From JAFAXD01 sp963833605 (GTDB lineage Bacteria > Pseudomonadota > Alphaproteobacteria > Rhizobiales > Xanthobacteraceae): a stretch of DNA of 64,000 nucleotides. The notes under the pieces are model-generated. The model was not told where the DNA came from, ran no database searches, and saw nothing but the letters and a program-made list of their open reading frames with translations. How positions within the stretch are numbered: the first letter of the stretch is position 1; each line of letters opens with the position of its first letter. Location: contig CAWHYZ010000032.1 in NCBI GenBank assembly GCA_963833605.1, positions 104,540 through 168,539 of the forward strand, read 5' to 3'. Below are positions 35,907-44,591 of this stretch, piece by piece. The translations under genes were made by a program, and so were the position numbers.

Positions 35907-36368
35907 CTACTCGATCACTTGAATCACACGCCGTGACGATGGGTCGACCAAGCCGATGTGATCACCGGAATAAATGTATCGGTATTGGGTCAGACCCAGT
36001 CCCCAATCGTTGGGCACGGAGTAAAGTTCAACGCCCGCCGGAAGCGTGGTTCCCACGGCAAGGCGTTCCCTCATGGTGTAAGGCTTCACCTTGTTCTGAA
36101 CCACGTACTGTTTGATCTTGGTACGCTGCTCGGGCGCGATCGTGACAGCATCGCGGTTGGCTGGATCCTGCATTTGACTCTGCAGACCCTTGGTGTTCGC
36201 GGACGGGGTTCCGCCAACCTGGGACGTATCGCCGGTGCGCGGTGCCTGCTTCGTTTGGTCAGCCACGCCCGCAGGTGAATTCTGCGGAGCGTTGTTAACG
36301 GTCTGGGCCAGGGCCCCGGCAGTCATCAGCGCGACGACAGCTGTTGCAAGCAAGAGTTTCCTGGTCAT
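35907..36368 (-). CDS. DUF1236 secreted protein
   Basis: ATG 36368 follows AGGAG by seven bases and gives 153 residues. A signal peptide (MTRKLLLATAVVALMTAGAL) is followed by a low-complexity Gln/Thr/Asn linker and a C-terminal DUF1236 domain from about residue 75 (TIAPEQRTKIKQYVV, VGTTLPAGVELYSVP, YRYIYSGDHIGLVDP-type strands). DUF1236 proteins are periplasmic or surface proteins of Rhizobiales with no assigned activity. Confidence 0.82.
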   Translation of the reverse strand: MTRKLLLATAVVALMTAGALAQTVNNAPQNSPAGVADQTKQAPRTGDTSQVGGTPSANTKGLQSQMQDPANRDAVTIAPEQRTKIKQYVVQNKVKPYTMRERLAVGTTLPAGVELYSVPNDWGLGLTQYRYIYSGDHIGLVDPSSRRVIQVIE

Positions 36369-36670
36369 GTCAACTCCTGTACTTCTATCGCCCCTCCCCT
36401 CGACAACCATGGGGCATAGGAGCGGTTCCGAAATTCGCTTGCGCGGGGAATTTTTGGTCGCACCACACCGGAATGGAGCAAAACGTCGCACATAGGGGAA
36501 CTCGTGGCAGCAATCATGCGTCGTTGATCCATCCGTCGAGCAACGAATTCCGTGCTCACGCCGCCGCTATGGGCGCGCTCGTGAGCTCAACAAGCGTGGC
36601 GCGGACAGTTCGCTATATCGAGTTAACGACCGGCCTCGGGCGGGCAGCGGAACGTCGCTTACTGCGCTCA

Positions 36671-37512
36671 TCAGCTGGATGCTTTGGCCATCGCCAGGTG
36701 GTCTTTGAGATGCGGCAGCGTCTTTAAGGCCCATGCTTTCAGGTCGGCATTGGCGCCGCTGCGGGCATATTGTTCAAACAGTGCAACCGCATCCTCGCTT
36801 CCGGTTACTGCCTGCTGGGTACCGCTCCTAGCGGATTGATTGGTGGCGGCGCTGCTTCGCTGTCCTGTGCTTGCCGCGTTGTTCTGTCGTGACGAGCCGA
36901 AGGAACTCTGATTGGTGCTGGCGTGGCCCTGAACGTTCGAACTGACGCCCGCTCCGGCACTAGAATTGCCGGAATGGATGCTTGTATTTTCCCGCAGGCG
37001 GGCGCGGGTGCTAACCGAGGTGCCACTCTCGCGGGTTACGGTGAAACCGGGTCGGCTTCGATGCACGATCACGCTCGAACTTGAAGGCACGTATCCGACA
37101 TAGTGGTGCCTTTTCTTTTTCTTGGTCAGGATGACCACATCATTATGATATCTCCGTTTCTTTATGATCATCGCGCGGGTCGGCTCCTGATATGCCGCAA
37201 TTGAACGTCGGTGATTGATGACCACGCCGTTTTGCGACCGAATTCCAACGCTAGTCCGGACCCCCTCTGAACGGTGCTGAATCGTCGCATTGCTGCCAGC
37301 TGCCTTGCTGCCAGTTTGGATGGAAGTGGTTGCGCGAGTGGAGGCGCCACCCTGGCTTTGGTCATGCACGGCGGCTTTGCCTTGGCTTTGCGCATTCGCC
37401 TGGCCCTGGACTATTGACTTCCCGCCTGGGTTCCATTTCCTTGCGCATTTGCTTGTAGGGCGCTCATGCCGAACGCCGCTGCAGTGATCAGTGTCAGTGT
37501 AAGAGTTCTCAT
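36671..37512 (-). pseudogene. Low-complexity secreted protein, frameshifted after the leader
   Basis: ATG 37512 with an AGGATTAA ribosome site begins a clear signal peptide (MRTLTLTLITAAAFGMSALQ), ending ANAQGNGTQAG, then meets TAG. From about 37425 another frame carries QGQANAQSQGKAAVHDQSQG, long Ser/Asn/Gln-rich stretches with basic islands (IIKKRRYHNDVVILTKKKKR) and a C-terminal helix pair (VALFEQYARSGANADLKAWA, LPHLKDHLAMA) like the end of DUF4142. One missing base (or two extra) separates the parts; repaired length would be 280. The downstream frame is otherwise open. Confidence 0.6.
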
Positions 37513-37875
37513 TTAATCCTCCGGATTTTTGCTCACCCTTCCATTGAACAACGTTGGAGCGGCGCGATCGTTTCGGTGAAACCGATTTTTTCTGTGTGAA
37601 CAGATGTTTATCCGGCAAGCTACGGGCGCGGAACTTAAACGCACTAGCCAAGCGTCTCGCGCAATGCTTTCCGCATCAAGCAAACGGGATGTCATGGAGC
37701 GTCAACAAGTCTTGCATCCAGCCGTGACGCTCCACGACAGCGCGGAGTTCGCCCAAGTTGGTTCTGTACGTTGCGACGTCGTCGAGATGCAGGCAGGCAT
37801 AGATTGCGGCCTGACCCGAACGACGGTGATTGAGACCAGCGTCTCTCTCTCTGTGCTTCAGGCGACTATTCCGGT

Positions 37876-39309
37876 TTAGGGTTCGCCAAAAAGGCCGCCG
37901 AATGCTCGCCCCCCGCGCCAGTCATGCGAACCCCAGCCGCTTTCGCGGCGGTCCGCGCGGGAGCCTCGGTGCGATGACGTCTGGCCGGACTCGCGCACCG
38001 GGTCGCGCCAATCTCGATCGCCCGAGCTCCAACCCCAATCGCTTTCCCGGCGCTCGTGCCGAGAACGTTGCTCGGAGAACCGTCGCGATGATGGTCGCCG
38101 TTGATCGCCCATCGCGCCTCGATCTTGATCATCCGAATTCATAGCTTGAGCGCCGCGCCAGTCGTTCCAACCCCAGTCGCTTTCCCATCGGGCGTCGCGG
38201 TGACCTCGTCCGTTAGTCAAGCGCCTGGGTGGCGATTGGCGCTGCTCGCGCGTCGAGCCGCGCCACGCCTGATCGGTGGACTGTATTCCCCACGCGCCTT
38301 CGCGGTTATTCCAGTTACGCGGTCGCGAGCTATCACCTTCCACATCGCGCGCAGCCTGTCGCCAACCCGTCGCATCACCAGGCGACGGTTCCACGGCGCG
38401 CCCGTCCTTCGGCGTAGGCGAAAGAGGACCAAAAGAACCTGATGGCTGTTCGCCCCAGGGCCCCGCGTCCGTCGCGGTCTCGAAAAACGACGGAGCACGC
38501 GCAATGTGCCGGTTGGAGGACGCCTCATCCATCCGGCGCTCGCGGTTCACGCGCTGCTCGCCCCGGCGCGCAGACCGGGATGCGACGTGACGTGGGGGCG
38601 TAGCCGTCGGCTGGCGCGTGAGATCGACGTCGCCTCGCTCGGCTGAGCGGGATGATGATGCTGACGGCGCTACTTCGCCCCCGCTGCTCATGGATACGCC
38701 ATCCGGAAGCGAGCGTGGACCCGTGTCCGCGAAGGGCGCGGTTTTTCCCGGTCGGTGCTGGTCGCTGCGCGTGAACCGCCCTGCATCGGGCGGACGTTTA
38801 CCTGTTTTGCTGGCCGTGGCGCCGGTCTCGTTGATCGGATCCGCAGCATGCGCGCCTTTTGTTTCCTCATCGGTCACAACAATTTGGCCTCCTGAGACGG
38901 ATTGACCTTCTGGCTGGCGGACTTGGGCCTCATCCGTGCGTTGCTCTGCGGCGGCAACTTGAGTTCGCGATGCGCCGGGAACGGCCTCGGCGGGTGGTGG
39001 CGCAGTGGCCAGCGATTGTTTGGACTGATCGTTGCGTTCGCGCGCCCTGTGCTTTGACGCGAGCGCTCTCGCCGGCTTGTCCGCGCGGGCCCCATTCGCT
39101 AATGAGTTTTGTATTCGATATGCAATCGGTTTGCGGTTCAGACCCGCCTCGGATTGTTGGGACGGCCCAAATGCAACAAGAGCAGCAACGCCGCCCCCCG
39201 CGAATACGGCCAAAAAGGGCCACCAGCGTCGCTTGGGCGGAACATAGAAGTAAGGGGACACGTATCGGGGCCCATCAAAAGAGGGAACTAAACGGCCGAA
39301 AATAGACAT
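37876..39309 (-). CDS. Single-pass membrane protein with disordered tail and WGW/DWR repeats
   Basis: ATG 39309 follows GGAGGAG and gives 477 residues. An N-terminal motif PRYVSPYFYVPPKRRWWPF leads into one transmembrane helix (about 29-48, FLAVFAGGGVAALVAF). The remainder is predicted disordered, rich in Arg, Ser, Pro and Gln. The last 130 residues contain at least three spaced units of the form RxESDWGW...DWR (ESDWGWNDWRG, ESDWGWSSGDRDWRD, ESGWGSHDWRG). I know no family for it. The topology suggests an inner-membrane anchor with a long periplasmic or cytosolic tail that binds a repetitive partner. Confidence 0.65.
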   Translation of the reverse strand: MSIFGRLVPSFDGPRYVSPYFYVPPKRRWWPFLAVFAGGGVAALVAFGPSQQSEAGLNRKPIAYRIQNSLANGARADKPARALASKHRARERNDQSKQSLATAPPPAEAVPGASRTQVAAAEQRTDEAQVRQPEGQSVSGGQIVVTDEETKGAHAADPINETGATASKTGKRPPDAGRFTRSDQHRPGKTAPFADTGPRSLPDGVSMSSGGEVAPSASSSRSAERGDVDLTRQPTATPPRHVASRSARRGEQRVNRERRMDEASSNRHIARAPSFFETATDAGPWGEQPSGSFGPLSPTPKDGRAVEPSPGDATGWRQAARDVEGDSSRPRNWNNREGAWGIQSTDQAWRGSTREQRQSPPRRLTNGRGHRDARWESDWGWNDWRGAQAMNSDDQDRGAMGDQRRPSSRRFSEQRSRHERRESDWGWSSGDRDWRDPVRESGQTSSHRGSRADRRESGWGSHDWRGGRAFGGLFGEP

Positions 39310-39877
39310 GTCGCTCTCCTCCCTCTTTCCAAGCCAACGTGACGATGCTTCGCTAGTTCCTGCGCGTGTCGGCGGCAAAACTGATTTGTTACATCGAAGA
39401 GAAAGGGAACCATTCGCGTCGGCGCAGATGAAAGACCCCGGCGGGAACCCGGGCCCGCCGCTGAAGCTGCGGCCCCCTTACGAGAGGTACGGAGTGTCCG
39501 TGTGTTCCTCGATCCTACAAGCGGCGAGATGAATGCCCAGGTCAGCAGCCGTGTAAGGCACGTCAGCGCACTACTCCCGAGTTCGCTGAGAATCACATGT
39601 ATCTGTGCGTCGGTCTCCGATACGTCATGTGACGCGAGGCTCGGCACCCTCCTCACGGGCGGCTCAACGCCGAAAACGCCTAGGCCAGCGTGAGCTCTTG
39701 CGAGCCGACATTGCCGTTCATCCGATCACTTCGGGCCTGATTTCATTCAGAAGATTTTGAAATCCGCACGTTTGCTCAGGATCCGTGCGCGAAAAGGTCG
39801 CCCTCAAGCGAATCAAAACCAGGAACATCTGGCATTTCCATCGCGTTGACTGATGGGGCCGCGACGGAGATACGAGC

Positions 39878-41588
39878 ATGTTTACGCGTCTGATCTGCCC
39901 GCCTGCAGTGCTTTTGCTGTCGTTGTTTGCGATCAGCGCCACGAGCGCGCAACCCAACAAGCCTGGGCAAGCAGCGGCTCCGCGCGCCGCAGCATCCGCC
40001 CCCCATGTCGCGCCCCCAGCCGCCGCAGCACCGCATGTCGCAGCGCCGCAAGTTGCGGCGCCGACGCGTTCGGCCACCCCGCATGTCGCCATGCCGCAGC
40101 GCGGGCCAAATGCTGCAGCAGCTCACCTCGCCCCGCAGCGCTATTCGGCGCCGCCGCAATCCGCCAAGCCGTCGGTAACGCAAAGGGCACCCGCTGTTCA
40201 ACGTGCACCCGAACGCGCTTCGCGTGCCGCGCGCGCGCCGGCTCAAACACGCGCATCAGGTCGGGCTGCGCAGAGCGCGGTGCCGCCGGCGCCGGCCGCG
40301 CAAGGTGCGCAGGCCGACCGGCTGCGCCAGCAGCAGCAAAAGGAGTTGCGCGCGCAAGCCGGCGGGGTTGCTCCCGCGCAGCTCAATGAACTGCGCGCGC
40401 AACAGCGCCAACAGCTTCAGCAGCTGCAGGCGCAACAGGACCAGGCGCGTCAGCGGGCCATGACTGGCGGCCAGAACTCGTCGTCGGCAAGGCAAACCGT
40501 GTCGCGAGTAGCGCCGCAAGTGGCTTCGCGGATCGCGCCTGACACGGCACGGCAAGGTCGCTTTGCCGCGGCATTTGCGCCGCGCACGGCCCGGGCGAGC
40601 GCGGAAGCGCTTCCAAACTGGACGGCATGGCGCCTGCGGCGCAGGGCTGCATTCGTGCCCTGGTCGGGAGCGTTGTTCTGGCCGTACGCCTACACCGACA
40701 TGTTCTACTATGCGTTCTGGCCCGCGGCCTATGACGACGGATATTGGGCGTACGCCTATGACGATTTGTTGGACGGTGCGTACTGGGCCTATGGCAATCC
40801 ATACGCGGCCTACGCTTACGTGGGGCCCAACCCCGACACCGCCGGATTGACCGGCGGGCGCTTGCCCCCACCCGCATCACGCGGCCGCGCGTTCGCGACA
40901 GCGTGCGAGCAAACGGCGAACATAGCGGATTGGCCGTTTGGGCAAATCGAGGCCGCGATTTCTCCGACACCGCCACAACAGGAGTTGTTGAACAAACTCA
41001 AGAACGCCGCCAATCGGGCCGCCAGCATGCTCAAGTCGTCCTGCCCGTCATCATTCCCGCTGACGCCTGCGGGACGGTTGCAGGCTATGACGACCCGCCT
41101 CCAAGCTACGCTGGCGGCCGTCAATGTTGTGCGCCCACCCCTCGCTCAGTTCTACGACTCGCTCAACGATGAGCAGAAGGCGCGGTTCAACGCGATCGGC
41201 CCCGAACCGGGCCGCGAAGCCGCGCGCATCACCAGCAAGTCGGAAGCGCAAGCGGCAAATGCGTGCGGCCGAGCCAAGCCTGGTCTGATCGACCTTCCGA
41301 TTGAACAGATCGAAGCGGTAATACGGCCGACCGGCGCACAGGTACGGACGCTCGATGAGTTGCGCGACGCGAGCAGCCGAGCGGTCGGTACACTGCAGTC
41401 CGCTTGCCCGGATGCGATCGCGCAAACGCCGGTTGGACGTTCTCGATGCAATGCACGATCGGTTGGCCGCCATGGTCAATGCAGCGAAGATGTTGCAGCC
41501 TGCGCTCAATGCTTTCTACGCTTCACTCAATAATGAGCAGAAGGCAGCGTTCAACACGCTGGGCCGCGAGGCGCAGCCTCCGGGCTGA
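39878..41588 (+). pseudogene. Spy/CpxP-like LTXXQ-type periplasmic protein, C-terminal frameshift
   Basis: ATG 39878 opens a signal peptide (MFTRLICPPAVLLLSLFAIS), an Ala/Pro-rich linker, a Gln-rich coiled segment (ELRAQQRQQLQQLQAQQDQA) and a Tyr/Trp-rich block (WPYAYTDMFYYAFWPAAYDD). Two copies of an LTXXQ-type helical module follow: residues 343-440 (ACEQTANIADWPFGQIEAAI...SLNDEQKARFNAIG) and from 455 on (ACGRAKPGLIDLPIEQIEAV...SLNNEQKAAFNTLG). In the second copy a one-base insertion near 41444 (after QTPVGR) puts the last 50 residues in another frame. Without it the protein is 569 residues. Spy relatives bind unfolded envelope proteins. Confidence 0.7.
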
Positions 41589-41762
41589 CAGGGTCTAAAA
41601 GCTCGCGTTCAACGCCGCCTACTGCCGCCTTCATGATCACTGTCTTGAGGCTGTTCAAGCGACCCTCGAGGCCGCTGGGATCGAGTTTCTTGGGACCGCG
41701 CCTGGCGTGCGGCTTGCGGGGCGAGGAAGCGGAAGCGAGGCAAGACCGACAACTGAGGCGGC

Positions 41763-42034
41763 CTACTTGTCGTCCGCTTCCGGTTCTTTGGGCTGGATTT
41801 GCTGTTGTTGTTGCGCAACGGCTGACGAACCGTCTGATTTATCGGCTTTGTTCAACAACCCAGCAGCAGCCCCCCGCAGCCTCTTTGCTACGGCCTCACA
41901 ATCGGCCGCCCATAGCAGGAGATCTTCGGCCTGCTTTCGATCGTCGTTTGAGGTTGCCGCCGATCGAGCGCCTTTTTCGTTTGCTCGAAGCATCGTTCAG
42001 CGTTGCGTCGGCACTCCGCAGCCTTGAACGTCAT
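41763..42034 (-). pseudogene. Small helical protein, probably frameshifted
   Basis: ATG 42034 begins MTFKAAECRRNAERCFEQTK, a start seen in many short Rhizobiales proteins, and then the frame changes near 41975 into SAATSNDDRKQAEDLLLWAA, CEAVAKRLRGAAAG and a Gln-rich end. One missing base would give about 90 residues. The frame beginning at ATG 41993 alone would encode 76 residues, so an intact short gene is also possible. Confidence 0.4.
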
Positions 42035-42309
42035 TCGCGAGATCTCCTGCGCTAGCCGGTTACTCGACGCTTCCGAGGTTCGGCATGTGGCCTAGCGCTC
42101 GCAATTCGTTTGCGGCAACAAATACTCGCCTGCGGGTGCCGCGTGGTACGCTCGGTCTCTATCGACGACGGCCCGTTCGTCATGGCTGATATCGACTGCG
42201 CAACAGGGTGTCAGATTGACGCCGCGGGAAAACCCCAGATGTGGCGGGAACCAACCACACCGGCGCGCGGTTGGCCCGCTGAAGTACTGCAGCACTGCAA
42301 GGAGGTCAC

Positions 42310-42615
42310 ATGACCCGCACACTCATCGCGCTGGCGGCCGCGGCAATGTCGATCACTTGTGTCACCGGAGCGGCCGCGCAAGCACTATATATCGAGGACG
42401 AGTACGCGCCGCCGGTGTACGGGCCGGCGCCGATTTACGTCGCGCCTCCAGCTTACGGCGTCCCAGCCCCACTCTACGGGCCGCCGGTCTATGCATTGGC
42501 ACCGCCGGTCTATCTCGCGCCTGCGCCCACGTATGTGCCGCGCGTTTACGCCAACCGGCCGCGCATGATCTACGATTCGGGCTACGGTTCCATTGTTGTC
42601 GGCGATCGGTGGTAG
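42310..42615 (+). CDS. Secreted Pro/Tyr-rich protein
   Basis: ATG 42310 lies five bases after a near-perfect AAGGAGGT. The 101-residue product has a signal peptide (MTRTLIALAAAAMSITCVTG) and a mature part dominated by repeats of the kind PPVYGPAP, PPAYGVPAPLYG, PPVYALAPPVY. It ends in a conserved-looking RPRMIYDSGYGSIVVGDRW. Such PxYxP-repeat exported proteins are frequent in Bradyrhizobium and likely sit in the envelope. No enzymatic motif. Confidence 0.72.
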   Translation: MTRTLIALAAAAMSITCVTGAAAQALYIEDEYAPPVYGPAPIYVAPPAYGVPAPLYGPPVYALAPPVYLAPAPTYVPRVYANRPRMIYDSGYGSIVVGDRW

Positions 42616-42853
42616 CACGCCGCGTGACGAGCGAAGGGCAAAACGCGGTACGCGATGGCGGTATGGCAGAGATCTAAGGAAGCCGACCATCCGAGACGCG
42701 ATCAAGCAACATTTCGGGAAGCCCTCGGCTTCCCGAAACGCGCACGTTGCGAGTGGTCCCGTAGGGATTTTTATCAGCGCCTCAATGTTTCATAGGGAAG
42801 CTTAGGCCTACTAATGAATTACCGCCCGAGAACCTGCCGTCCCCACCGTGAAA

Positions 42854-42883
42854 GAGGCTCCCGGGCAACACTCGGGAGCCTCT
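42854..42883. terminator. Strong hairpin, possible terminator
   Basis: GAGGCTCCCGGG, loop CAACA, CTCGGGAGCCTC: a 12-base stem with one mismatch. No long T tract follows on either strand, so it may be a processing or stabilising hairpin downstream of the gene at 42310. Confidence 0.45.
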
Positions 42884-43130
42884 GCCCACCCCACCTACTC
42901 TATCGCTCCAAGCCACAGGCGGGGCTCGAACGAAAGTCTCGGTCAACGAACTAGAAGGTCCCCAGACCAACCGAGCAACCTGACGCACTCACGATATTTT
43001 AGTTTCGCCGTGTGCTAGAATTGTTCAAAAGTTAGGCCGGTTTTAGAGCGCTAGGCGTTTCAGAAATCGCCCCCACACCGCTCACGCCCAACAGCAACAA
43101 GTACACCACCGTGATGAATGGCGTGGGCTG

Positions 43131-43153
43131 CCCCGCAGTCGGGGCGTTTTCTT
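43131..43153 (+). terminator. Intrinsic terminator
   Basis: CCCCG, loop CAGT, CGGGG, then CGTTTTCTT: a short GC stem with a T-rich tail on the plus strand. No supported gene ends immediately upstream; the sequence before it resembles debris. Confidence 0.55.
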
Positions 43154-43238
43154 ATGCTCCCAGTCAGAACTGCCGCCGCGACCCCTCCGGTCCGCCGATG
43201 ACGCTCGGCAACATGCGCGAGCTTGGTGTGCAACTCGC

Positions 43239-43747
43239 ATGAGTGCTTCTCTGCATCGTTCTTTCGAGACGATCACACCGTCTGATCTTGCGCGCCTTGC
43301 GGAGTTGGCGATGGCTGACTTAGCGGACCTGTTTAGACGCAAGCCCCATTTAAGAATTTGGGCGAGTCGCATGTCGTTGCTCTGTTTGTGTCAGGGTGCC
43401 GCCCGACATTACGTGCATAGTGATCGCGGGGTTCACGACTTCGATGTTTGGGCATTTTTCCGTGGGCTACCTACGCGAGAGTTCCCACCTCGCAGACAAC
43501 CGGGATTTTGGGCCGTCGAAATTTGGATCAGACCCGGATGACAACACACGTTGATATTTTCGGAAGATCAATCCCAACAGTTCGCTTAGACACTGCCGTT
43601 AAGTCTGTGCAGCGGTACATCCATGAAGGGCGCGCAAAGAGCGCGCGATGCTTGGCCGCTAATCCCGTCGTCGTGCTCTGGCCAGCCCGCCAACGTGGCC
43701 GGGTCTTTGGGAAGGAAGCAGCGTTCCCATGCGGCGGAACCTGTTGA
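43239..43747 (+). pseudogene. Conserved hypothetical protein, two frameshifts
   Basis: Three plus-strand frames in succession resemble one conserved protein: CQGAARHYVHSDRGVHDFDV with WAFFRGLPTREFPPRR (to about 43495), then RDFGPSKFGSDPDDNTR (to about 43545), then VDIFGRSIPTVRLDTAVKSV with YIHEGRAKSARCLAANPVVV (to about 43690). I recall conserved hypotheticals with the GALH...DFDVWTFY and RYL.EGRTKSARLLAEKAVV pattern but cannot name the family. Two frame changes make it a likely pseudogene. Confidence 0.5.
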
Positions 43748-43805
43748 TGTCCGCCCGAACTGGAAAGAGCAGCCGCCGCAGGAGGGCCTGACCGGCAAGC
43801 AACCA

Positions 43806-43834
43806 AAAAAGCCCCGCCAAAATGGACGGGGCTT
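43806..43834 (-). terminator. Intrinsic terminator, leftward
   Basis: On the minus strand AAGCCCCGTCC, loop ATTT, GGCGGGGCTTTTTTGG: a GC stem followed by six T residues. It would stop leftward transcription from around 43.9-44.2 kb, where no gene is recognised. Confidence 0.6.
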
Positions 43835-44026
43835 AGGATTTCCTCGGCGCACCTAAGGGAATGCGGAGGACAGTGCGGCCGGTATGAAGTCATCTTGCTA
43901 TGATTCGCGAGAAGTCGGAGAGGTATTTCCTTGCGCCATCGCAAAATTGCCACTCTGAGCCAGTAAATCGCAACGACTGGGCGACAACTCCTTCCCGTGT
44001 ATCTGGAAAAACGCCCGGATACTTTC

Positions 44027-44061
44027 AGCCCGCCCGTACTCAGCGCGGCGGGCTTTTTCTT
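44027..44061 (+). terminator. Intrinsic terminator, rightward
   Basis: AGCCCGCC, 12-base loop, GGCGGGCT followed by TTTTCTT on the plus strand. It precedes the TrpX-like remnant and would insulate the cyclase gene from upstream transcription. Confidence 0.65.
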
Positions 44062-44280
44062 GCCGCCACGTGACTCAGGCGAGCCCCGCCCAAGGGGAAA
44101 CCCTCACGAAAGCGCGCAGCTGAAGGCATCGTCGCCAAGCGCCGCGACCGGCCCCATCGGTCGGGGCGATCCAATGATTGGATCAAGGTCAACCCGGATG
44201 CACCGGCGGCGACTAGGATGATTGAGGGATGAACCCGGCTGCGTAGAAGTGCTAGCCTAGCGCGTCCTTGTGAGGGATGG

Positions 44281-44510
44281 ATGAGGCGGCGCGAGTTCAT
44301 AGCGGCACTCGGCGGCTTGGCCACTCGCAGCGCGCGCGCAGCAGGCAAGTTGCCGACCATCGGGTTCTTGGGCGCCGATGCTACGGCTTTTAGTCCATGG
44401 ACGCCTGCTTTTGTGGCCCGCCTGCGCGAACTTGGCTGGATCGAGGGCAGCACCATCGCGATTGGATGCCAGAGTACGCGTCTGAACGACCGGACGAGGC
44501 AAAACCGAGA
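44281..44510 (+). pseudogene. N-terminal fragment of an ABC_sub_bind (TrpX-like) binding protein
   Basis: MRRREFIAALGGLATRSARA is the characteristic Tat leader of this family. It is followed by KLPTIGFLGADATAFSPWTP and FVARLRELGWIEGSTIAI, the first strand and helix. A shifted frame continues DWMPEYASERPDEA for a few residues, then homology ends about 80 bases before the cyclase start. It is only a fifth of the family length (about 330), so it is a dead fragment. Confidence 0.6.
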
Positions 44511-44591
44511 TCACTTCTCGCATCGGATCAACAAATCTGTTAGATACGATCAACCCGAGCCAGAAAGCGGCAATACCCGCTTACCAGCGAA

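Noticed and set aside
42893..42987. tRNA-like sequence (minus strand with GCTCGGTTGGT and GTTCGAGCCCCGC)
   Set aside because: Parts resemble a D-arm and T-loop, but the T stem and the acceptor stem do not pair, so it is at best a decayed tRNA.
43043..43060. GGTTTTAGAGCGCTAGG, resembling the start of a type II CRISPR repeat
   Set aside because: A single copy with no second repeat, spacer pattern or cas gene anywhere in the window.
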